Source of the DNA: Fulvivirga aurantia
Lineage (GTDB): Bacteria; Bacteroidota; Bacteroidia; Cytophagales; Cyclobacteriaceae
Direction: 5' to 3'
DNA: 7,629 nt
Assembly (NCBI RefSeq): GCF_009711475.1
Contig: NZ_SMMD01000767.1
Location: 1 to 7,629, forward strand
Each line of letters opens with the position of its first letter. The stretch's first letter is position 1. Positions 1 to 5,224 of this stretch are shown in pieces. Below the pieces are notes generated by a model, which was not told the origin of the DNA, did no database searches, and worked only from the letters and a program-made list of their open reading frames with translations. Both the position numbers and the translations under genes were made by a program.

Positions 1-14
1 AAAAAATAGCTTCT

Positions 15-22
15 TATATTTG
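15..22 (+). promoter_or_regulatory. Bacteroidota -7 promoter element upstream of the pterin synthase
   Basis: The octamer TATATTTG matches the Bacteroidota housekeeping sigma -7 consensus TAnnTTTG exactly and is followed by CA, as in the other strong promoters of this window. The matching -33 TTTG box would lie about 19-21 bases further upstream, outside the window, so it cannot be checked. Transcription would begin near position 28-31, giving a very short leader before the gene at 43. Confidence 0.55.
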
Positions 23-42
23 CACTCAGAAAAGGAATGGCG

Positions 43-459
43 ATGATATTTGTAAGTAGACAGGAACACTTTAACGCAGCTCATAAACTATTTAACCCTA
101 AGTGGTCTAAAGAAAAGAATGAAGAGGTTTTCGGCCCATGTGCTAACTCTAACTGGCACGGCCATAATTTTGATTTAATAGTGACCGTTAAAGGCGAACC
201 AGAACCCGACACGGGATTTGTTGTTGATCTTAAAAAGCTAAGTCAGCTAATCCGAAGAGAAATTACAGATAAGGTGGATCATAAGAACCTCAATCTTGAT
301 GTCGACTTTATGAAGGATAAGATGGCAAGTACCGAGAACTTAGCTATCGAATTCTGGAAAATATTAGAGAGAACCCTACCAACTGTTAGCGATACAGCGC
401 AATTGCACTGTATTAAACTTTATGAAACCCCTCGAAATTTTGTAGAATACTACGGCTAG
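43..459 (+). CDS. 6-pyruvoyl-tetrahydropterin synthase / 6-carboxytetrahydropterin synthase family protein
   Basis: This is a T-fold, zinc-dependent enzyme that acts on 7,8-dihydroneopterin triphosphate, the GTP cyclohydrolase I product. The frame is also open from an ATG at 37. I prefer the ATG at 43 (138 residues, MIFVSRQEHF) because AAAGGA at 31-36 then lies six bases upstream, whereas it abuts the ATG at 37. Numbered from the ATG at 37, the zinc ligands are H16 in HFNAAHKL and H41 and H43 in WHGH. The catalytic thiol is C35. The Asp-His pair is D81-H82 in VDHKNLN, and the pterin-anchoring Glu is E130 in LYETPRN. C35 and the HGH are five residues apart, which is the spacing of true PTPS (tetrahydrobiopterin-type) enzymes. 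QueD, which makes 6-carboxytetrahydropterin for queuosine, has three. Automatic pipelines would probably call this queD. Family membership is certain; the product is not. lpxB follows after one base, and a -7 promoter element precedes the gene. Confidence 0.93.
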   Translation: MIFVSRQEHFNAAHKLFNPKWSKEKNEEVFGPCANSNWHGHNFDLIVTVKGEPEPDTGFVVDLKKLSQLIRREITDKVDHKNLNLDVDFMKDKMASTENLAIEFWKILERTLPTVSDTAQLHCIKLYETPRNFVEYYG

Positions 460-460
460 T

Positions 461-1567
461 ATGAAATACTTTATCATAGCTGGAGAACGGTCAGGGGACC
501 TTCATGGAGGGAATTTAGTAAAGGCAATCATAAAAGAAGAGCCTGATTCTGAATTTAAAGGATTCGGAGGTGATAATATGCAGGCCTCAGGTGTGGAGAT
601 TTTATTGCACTATAAACAAATGGCCTTCATGGGCTTTATCGAGGTCCTTCAAAATATTTTTAAGATACGTGGATTTATTAATCAGTGTAAATCAGAAATT
701 GACACATATAAACCTGATGCAATAATTCTGATCGATTATGGTGGTTTTAATATGAAAATCGCCAAGTATGCTAAAAAATCAGGCATACCGGTGCATTTCT
801 ACATATCGCCTAAAGTATGGGCCTGGAATCAGAAAAGGGCATTAAAACTCAAGCGCATAGTTGACTTTATGTATGTCATTTTACCCTTTGAAAAAGAATT
901 TTTTGCGAAGTTCGTTTGGGAAGTCAATTATGTGGGAAATCCAGTAATGGATGCAGTCAAATCTCACAAACCAACTGCCTCTAATTTACCAAGTAAGTAC
1001 GTTGCTTTGCTACCCGGAAGTAGGGGACAGGAGCTTAAGAATATGTTGCCATATTTCATTGAGTTGGCCAGTCGTAAAACTGATATAAATTTTGCTGTAG
1101 CTACCGTAAACAACCTTGATGATAGTTACTATGCTGAAATCAGTAAGATGGATAATGTGGTATTGTTTAAAGGCAATAGTTACGATTTATTATCTGGGGC
1201 TGATGCAGCTGTTGTTACCTCGGGTACTGCAACTCTTGAAACTGCTCTATGGAAGGTGCCACAGGTGGTTGTTTACAGAACAAGTAAAATCTCGTATACG
1301 ATCGCTAAAAGACTTATTCGAGTTCCTTATATTTCACTAGTAAATCTAATTGCCGATAAAGAGGTGGTGAAAGAGCTCATTCAGGATGAGTTTAATACTG
1401 ATTCACTGGCAGAAGAGTTAGATAGATTACTAACTGACACTGAATACCTTGCTAACATCAAGTTGGAGTATGATAAGATCATTAAAACCCTTGATGTCGG
1501 TAGTGCTTCTGAAAATACTGCAAAACTAATTGTAGAAAATCAAAAAAAAGCTAGCTCAGTGAGCTAG
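461..1567 (+). CDS. lpxB: Lipid-A-disaccharide synthase LpxB
   Basis: This is a family GT19 glycosyltransferase. It joins UDP-2,3-diacylglucosamine to lipid X (2,3-diacylglucosamine 1-phosphate), giving the tetraacyl disaccharide 1-phosphate of lipid A at the inner face of the cytoplasmic membrane. The length of 368 residues is normal. Recognisable blocks in order are IAGERSGDLHGG (residues 6-17; the family usually has GEASGD, so A is replaced by R here), GFGGDNM (34-40), MGFIEVL (57-63), IDYGGFN (91-97) with the conserved Asp D92, YISPKVWAW (114-122), YVGNPVMD (157-164), LPGSRGQE (184-191) with sugar-nucleotide-binding Arg R188, SGTATLETAL (254-263), and the PYISLVNLIA (289-298) to ELIQDEF (305-311) nucleotide-binding region. 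The start lies one base after the pterin synthase stop with no Shine-Dalgarno, which suggests translational coupling. The last six codons lie within an inverted repeat that serves as a terminator. Confidence 0.97.
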   Translation: MKYFIIAGERSGDLHGGNLVKAIIKEEPDSEFKGFGGDNMQASGVEILLHYKQMAFMGFIEVLQNIFKIRGFINQCKSEIDTYKPDAIILIDYGGFNMKIAKYAKKSGIPVHFYISPKVWAWNQKRALKLKRIVDFMYVILPFEKEFFAKFVWEVNYVGNPVMDAVKSHKPTASNLPSKYVALLPGSRGQELKNMLPYFIELASRKTDINFAVATVNNLDDSYYAEISKMDNVVLFKGNSYDLLSGADAAVVTSGTATLETALWKVPQVVVYRTSKISYTIAKRLIRVPYISLVNLIADKEVVKELIQDEFNTDSLAEELDRLLTDTEYLANIKLEYDKIIKTLDVGSASENTAKLIVENQKKASSVS

Positions 1568-1570
1568 CTT
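1542..1570. terminator. Shared intrinsic terminator between convergent lpxB and clpX
   Basis: A perfect 10-bp inverted repeat (AAGCTAGCTC at 1548-1557 and GAGCTAGCTT at 1561-1570) has a 3-base loop. On the - strand the stem is followed by eight T residues (complement of the A-run 1542-1549), so it is a strong terminator for clpP-clpX, 27 bases past the clpX stop. On the + strand only a broken T stretch (TTCTAAATT) follows the stem, so termination of lpxB here is plausible but weaker. The lpxB stop codon (1565-1567) is inside the second arm. Confidence 0.85.
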
Positions 1571-1596
1571 CTAAATTATCTAGGAATTCTTGACAG

Positions 1597-2832
1597 TTAA
1601 GCTACTTTAAGCTTGCTGTATTTAGATTTGCTGAATTTATCTTCAGCATAGCTTCTATTAATAACTAGTTTCTCCTTATTTTCTTCTGAAGGAAGCTCAA
1701 ACATGGCATCATTTACAATGGCCTCGCAGATTGACCTAAGGCCCCTCGCACCAAGCTTAAATTCCACTGCTTTCTCAACGATAAAATCCAGGGCACCATC
1801 TTTGAAGTCTATTTCAATTTCCTCCATTTCAAATAGTTTCTTGTACTGCTTTACCAAAGCATTTTTAGGTTTGGTTAAGATCAGTTTCAACGTCTTAGCG
1901 TCCAATGGATTTAAATAAGTAAGTACCGGTAATCTACCGATTAGCTCGGGGATAAGCCCGAAACTCTTTAAATCTTGTGCTGTAACATATTGCAAAAGGT
2001 TATCCATTTCTACATCTAAAGGATTTAACTCTTCTTCAGAAGATGCAAAACCTAGTGGCCTGGTATTAATACGTTTGGCAATATTTCTGGAAATACCATC
2101 AAAAGCCCCACCACAAATAAATAAAATATTCTCAGTATTTACAGAGATCATTTTTTGGTCAGGATGCTTCCTGCCCCCTTGCGGTGGTACGTTTACTGTA
2201 GTTCCTTCCAATAACTTCAACAAAGCCTGTTGTACACCTTCACCACTTACATCTCTGGTAATAGATGGGTTGTCAGATTTTCTGGCAATTTTATCAAGCT
2301 CATCTATATATACAATTCCCCTTTCTGCAGCTTCAACTTCATAATCAGCAGATTGCAAAAGCCTGGTAAGAATACTTTCTACATCTTCACCAACATAACC
2401 TGCTTCTGTTAAGACTGTGGCGTCCGCAATACAGAAAGGTACTTGTAAAATTTTAGCCAGTGTTCGTGCCAAATATGTTTTACCTGTACCGGTCTCACCA
2501 ACCATTACGATGTTCGATTTCTCAATATTTACATCATCATCTGTTGGTTTCTGCATTAACCTTTTGTAATGGTTATATACAGCAACTGATAATACTTTTT
2601 TAGCTTCATCCTGCCCAATCACAAATTCATCTAAGAACTTCTTCATCTCCATCGGCTTCACCAAATTAAAGTTAGGTGCACCCGTGTCGTTTTGAGTGTT
2701 CTTTTTTTCTTCACTTAAGATTTGGTTGGCCTGAGAGATACATTTATCACAAATGTGTGCATGTATACCCGATATCATCAGGTCAACGTCTTTCTTATTT
2801 CTACCACAAAATGAGCAAGTTACTTCTGCCAT
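1597..2832 (-). CDS. clpX: ATP-dependent Clp protease ATP-binding subunit ClpX
   Basis: This is an AAA+ unfoldase that recognises degradation tags, unfolds substrates with ATP and threads them into ClpP in the cytoplasm. The 411 residues match the family. The N-terminal zinc-binding domain has C6, C9, C28 and C31. The AAA+ core shows Walker A GETGTGKT (112-119), pore-1 loop GYVGEDVE (145-152), Walker [11 protein letters not shown] (173-182), the RKH pore loop (221-223), sensor-1 region [10 protein letters not shown] (235-244), an LGF loop (260-262) at the expected place of the ClpP-docking IGF loop, arginine finger in IGRLP (R300), and sensor-2 GARGLR (361-366). Walker A has Glu at the second position where many ClpX proteins have Pro. 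The ATG is one base after the clpP stop and no promoter is evident, so clpX is almost certainly expressed from the clpP transcript. Confidence 0.98.
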   Translation of the reverse strand: MAEVTCSFCGRNKKDVDLMISGIHAHICDKCISQANQILSEEKKNTQNDTGAPNFNLVKPMEMKKFLDEFVIGQDEAKKVLSVAVYNHYKRLMQKPTDDDVNIEKSNIVMVGETGTGKTYLARTLAKILQVPFCIADATVLTEAGYVGEDVESILTRLLQSADYEVEAAERGIVYIDELDKIARKSDNPSITRDVSGEGVQQALLKLLEGTTVNVPPQGGRKHPDQKMISVNTENILFICGGAFDGISRNIAKRINTRPLGFASSEEELNPLDVEMDNLLQYVTAQDLKSFGLIPELIGRLPVLTYLNPLDAKTLKLILTKPKNALVKQYKKLFEMEEIEIDFKDGALDFIVEKAVEFKLGARGLRSICEAIVNDAMFELPSEENKEKLVINRSYAEDKFSKSKYSKLKVA

Positions 2833-2833
2833 A

Positions 2834-3508
2834 TTATTTACTTTTTCTTTCTAATACTTCGTCAATCAGGCCGTAAGATTTAGCTTCTGCAGCCCTCATC
2901 CAGTAGTCTCTATCAGAATCTTTTTCGATTTTATCGTATTTCTGACCACTGTGCTTAGATAATATATTATATAAATCCTTTTTAACCTCCAGCGTTTGTT
3001 TCAATGATATTTCCATATCTGAAGCCTGCCCTTGCATGCCACTCATGGGTTGGTGTATCATAACTCTTGCGTGAGGTAATGCTGATCTTTTTTTCTCATG
3101 ACCTGAAGCCAATAGAACGGCTCCCATAGATGCTGCCAATCCTGTGCAAATTGTGGCTACATCAGGGTTTACATATTGCATGGTATCATAAATACCCAAA
3201 CCAGCATATACCGAACCTCCAGGGCTGTTTATATACATAATTATGTCCTTCTTAGGGTCGCTGGACTCTAAGAATAATAATTGAGCAGTAATTATATTGG
3301 CGATCTGATCATCAATTCCCATTCCTAAGAAAATGATTCTATCAGAAATTAATCTTGTAAAGACATCAATTGCTCTAAAGTTTCCAGGTCTTTCCTCGAT
3401 TACATACTGAGTCATATTCTGTATAGCACTAGAGTAATCATCAAATGTATGTCCGCTTATGCCCTGATCTTTAATGGCAAATTTTCTAAATTCTTCTTTA
3501 TTGATCAT
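2834..3508 (-). CDS. clpP: ATP-dependent Clp protease proteolytic subunit ClpP
   Basis: This serine peptidase forms two stacked heptameric rings and degrades polypeptides delivered by ClpX. With the ATG at 3508 it has 224 residues. The catalytic triad is S127 in LAASMGAV, H152 in VMIHQPM and D201 in SDRDYWM. The oxyanion region is SPGGSV (95-100). The frame continues upstream to a TTG at 3538, but the ATG is preferred. It gives [10 protein letters not shown], which resembles the N-terminal extension usual for Bacteroidota ClpP, and the preceding bases are A-rich (AAAATCAAA), the typical initiation context in this phylum. The extension before the mature core (around TQYVIEER) may be a propeptide removed by self-cleavage (inference). 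A terminator separates the gene from upstream tig, so it needs its own promoter in 3509-3575. Confidence 0.97.
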   Translation of the reverse strand: MINKEEFRKFAIKDQGISGHTFDDYSSAIQNMTQYVIEERPGNFRAIDVFTRLISDRIIFLGMGIDDQIANIITAQLLFLESSDPKKDIIMYINSPGGSVYAGLGIYDTMQYVNPDVATICTGLAASMGAVLLASGHEKKRSALPHARVMIHQPMSGMQGQASDMEISLKQTLEVKKDLYNILSKHSGQKYDKIEKDSDRDYWMRAAEAKSYGLIDEVLERKSK

Positions 3509-3575
3509 TTTGATTTTGTTTAATCGGTTTATGCTCAATTATAACAACAAATTAGCATTATTGTCTATTAATACG

Positions 3576-3602
3576 AAAAAAAGCCCTATAAGATAGGGCT
3601 TT
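3576..3602 (-). terminator. Intrinsic terminator of tig
   Basis: On the - strand a perfect 10-bp stem (AAAGCCCTAT pairing with ATAGGGCTTT; arms 3593-3602 and 3580-3589, loop 3590-3592) runs directly into seven consecutive T residues (complement of the A-run 3576-3582, partly inside the stem). It begins 24 bases after the tig stop codon and should isolate tig from clpP. The + strand reading has only TTTC after the stem, so it is chiefly a - strand terminator. Confidence 0.88.
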
Positions 3603-3626
3603 CAAATAAACTCAAAGTGAGGTTGA

Positions 3627-4961
3627 TTAGTTCGAAACTATCTTTTGAAATTCATCAAGAGTCACTTTCTTTTCGGTGATAGTAATCTCATCTTTTATGT
3701 GATTTAAGATTTTCTCATCTCTTACCTCACCAAATACTTTCATATAGTTTTGACCATTTTCACCTTTAAGGTAATTGTCTGCAAAAGAATCTAAATGATC
3801 TTTCATTTGCTCTGCCATACCCTGTCCGCCAAGTTGCTGTAAAATCATATTCTTAGCCTTATCAACAACCTCTTCATTCTCTACCTTAATCTCGCTTTTC
3901 TCTGCGATTTTATTTTTGATGAGATCCCACTTTAGCTGCTTCACATATTCATCGATTTCTTTTTCGATATCTTCAGCAGTTACTTTTCCTTCATTTGATT
4001 GTAACAACCACGTTTTCAAGAACTCAACTGGTATTTCAATCTTCGTATTTTTTACGAAATGATCTTTGATGTCTCTGTCAAGTAAGTGGTCTGTTTCACG
4101 ATTGTAATTCTCTTCTACCGTGTTCTTTACTTTTTCAACAAATTCTTCTTCAGATTTGATGCTGTCTTTGCCAAAAACCTTATCAAACAAGTCCTGATTA
4201 AGCTCAGCAGGCTCAATTCTATTTATTTTATTGATTATAAATGTGAACTTACCGGTTAGCTCCTTAGCTTTTTCATGACCTACATCAAGCAAGTGAGCTA
4301 TGGTAGCGTGATCCTTAAAAGCTTTTTGGATATCTAATTCTACAATATCACCAGGCTTTACACCTGTAAACTTCTTATGTTCTTTTTTGTCAAGATCATC
4401 CCACTGTATTACACCTTCTTTAGAAAGCTCGCCCTCAACTTGTTTTAATTCACCGTAGAAAGCATCACCTTCTTCACTTACCTCAGGGTTGGTGCTTTCT
4501 CCAAATTGTTTTTTAACATTTTCAAGTGTCTCGTCCAGAGCTTTTTTATCCAACTCTATTTTGTATGACTTCACTTTCTGTTTGTTAGAAAGATCGTAAT
4601 CAAACTCATCTACAAGTCCGATGTTGTAGTCAAACTCAAAGTCTTTTTGATTCTCCCAATCAATTTGGCTTGCCTTTTCCATGTCAGGAAGAGGCTCACC
4701 GATGAGCTGAATATTGTTTTCTTTAATGTACTCCTGAAGTGATTTTGATAAAATGCTATTTACTTCTTCGACAATAATAGATTTGCCGTACATCTTCTTA
4801 ATTAAGCCAGTAGGAACTTTGCCTGGTCTGAAGCCTTTGATGTTTGCTTTCTTGGCATACTCCTTTACTTTTTCTTCTACATTGGGTTGATAATCACTCT
4901 CCTTTAATGTAACTTTAATAGAGGCTTCTGTGGAGCTTTTTTTGTCTAATGTGATATCCAA
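3627..4961 (-). CDS. tig: Trigger factor (ribosome-associated chaperone)
   Basis: This is a chaperone that docks at the ribosomal exit tunnel and shields nascent chains. Its 444 residues are close to the usual 430-450. The N-terminal ribosome-binding domain is well conserved and holds the signature GFRPGKVP (43-50), followed by LIKKMYGKSI. The middle FKBP-like region (roughly 160-250) is degenerate. GDAFYGELK and VKPGDIVELDI can be aligned, but the IPGFE-type active-site segment of E. coli trigger factor is not visible, so prolyl isomerase activity is doubtful. The rest is the helical C-terminal chaperone domain, rich in Lys and Glu. Initiation appears to be at TTG (4959-4961). There is no in-frame ATG upstream and the next one is at residue 57, past the ribosome-binding signature. 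The frame starts with LDITLDKK, which fits the family N terminus. No Shine-Dalgarno or convincing promoter lies between it and the upstream tRNA. Confidence 0.96.
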   Translation of the reverse strand: MDITLDKKSSTEASIKVTLKESDYQPNVEEKVKEYAKKANIKGFRPGKVPTGLIKKMYGKSIIVEEVNSILSKSLQEYIKENNIQLIGEPLPDMEKASQIDWENQKDFEFDYNIGLVDEFDYDLSNKQKVKSYKIELDKKALDETLENVKKQFGESTNPEVSEEGDAFYGELKQVEGELSKEGVIQWDDLDKKEHKKFTGVKPGDIVELDIQKAFKDHATIAHLLDVGHEKAKELTGKFTFIINKINRIEPAELNQDLFDKVFGKDSIKSEEEFVEKVKNTVEENYNRETDHLLDRDIKDHFVKNTKIEIPVEFLKTWLLQSNEGKVTAEDIEKEIDEYVKQLKWDLIKNKIAEKSEIKVENEEVVDKAKNMILQQLGGQGMAEQMKDHLDSFADNYLKGENGQNYMKVFGEVRDEKILNHIKDEITITEKKVTLDEFQKIVSN

Positions 4962-4987
4962 AGCAGTAATTGTTTTAATGTTAGTAA

Positions 4988-5046
4988 TAAATAAAAACCC
5001 TCAACCACTGATCCTATATTGCAATAGAATCGGGAGATCGAGGGTT
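4988..5046 (-). terminator. Branched hairpin with T-tract between tRNA-Leu and tig
   Basis: Reading the - strand, the outer stem is AACCCTC (5046-5040) pairing with GAGGGTT (5002-4996), followed by TTTATTTA. Within it sits a second 8-bp stem (5031-5024 with 5017-5010, loop 5023-5018). One pair of the inner stem is G-U in the - strand RNA but would be a C-A mismatch in the + strand RNA, so the structure belongs to the - strand transcript. It starts eight bases after the tRNA 3' end. The simplest reading is the tRNA terminator. Because tig has no clear promoter downstream of it, a leaky terminator or attenuator is also possible. Confidence 0.65.
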
Positions 5047-5054
5047 AATTTTTG

Positions 5055-5136
5055 TGCGGATGGAGGGACTCGAACCCCCATGCCCGGAGGCGCTAGATCC
5101 TAAGTCTAGTGCGTCTACCAATTTCGCCACATCCGC
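5055..5136 (-). tRNA. tRNA-Leu (anticodon UAG)
   Basis: This is an 82-base class II tRNA on the - strand. The acceptor stem is GCGGATG (5136-5130) pairing with CATCCGC (5062-5056), with discriminator A at 5055, as expected for leucine. The D arm contains the AAATTGGTAGA loop. The anticodon stem is CTAGA/TCTAG with loop CTTAGGA, so the anticodon is TAG, reading CUN codons. A long variable arm with a GCC/GGC stem is typical of Leu tRNAs. The T arm GGGGG-TTCGAGT-CCCTC contains one G-U pair. The 3' CCA is not encoded (CAA follows), so it must be added by CCA-adding enzyme. No intron or insertion is seen. It is upstream of tig on the same strand. Confidence 0.97.
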
Positions 5137-5154
5137 TTTCAATAAATTGGAGTG

Positions 5155-5184
5155 CAAATGTAAATATTATTTTTTATAGTGCAA
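5155..5184 (-). promoter_or_regulatory. Promoter of tRNA-Leu
   Basis: On the - strand, TTG (5184-5182) is followed by 19 bases and then TACATTTG (5162-5155). This matches the Bacteroidota -33 TTG / -7 TAnnTTTG consensus in both sequence and spacing, and CA follows the -7 box as in the other promoters here. The tRNA 5' end lies 18 bases past the -7 box, leaving a leader of roughly ten bases for RNase P removal. It may also drive tig by read-through. Confidence 0.75.
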
Positions 5185-5224
5185 TATTTGAGTAAAAAAA
5201 ATTGAGAATAGTTTTAAAGACTTT

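Noticed and set aside
37..42. Two-codon-longer start of the pterin synthase at ATG 37
   Set aside because: AAAGGA directly abuts this ATG, too close for ribosome binding, while it is six bases from ATG 43. The choice is not certain and changes only two residues.
1116..1340. 74-codon + strand frame inside lpxB
   Set aside because: It lies fully within lpxB in another frame, and lpxB motifs run through the same bases intact.
1703..2876. Several open frames of 60-89 codons on the + strand across clpX and the 3' end of clpP
   Set aside because: They are antisense to a strongly conserved gene, have unlikely compositions and match no family I know; they are by-products of the clpX reading frame.
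3509..3538. Longer ClpP starting at TTG 3538 (ten extra residues, SINRLNKIK)
   Set aside because: A non-ATG start with no family similarity in the added residues; the ATG at 3508 gives the expected N terminus and an A-rich initiation context.
4988..5046. Riboswitch or T-box controlling tig
   Set aside because: The element is only about 59 bases, lacks any T-box or known aptamer core, and starts eight bases after a tRNA; a terminator or attenuator explains it more simply.
5055..5075. tRNA-Leu 3' end as an integration (att) site
   Set aside because: No integrase gene and no second copy of the tRNA 3' end were seen in the window; flanking genes are housekeeping on both sides.
5209..5216. TAGTTTTA as the rel -7 box, with TTTG at 5187-5190 as -33
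   Set aside because: The last base mismatches, the spacing is 18, and transcription would begin almost on the start codon; AATATTTG at 5183-5190 leaves a more normal leader, though it is not certain either.
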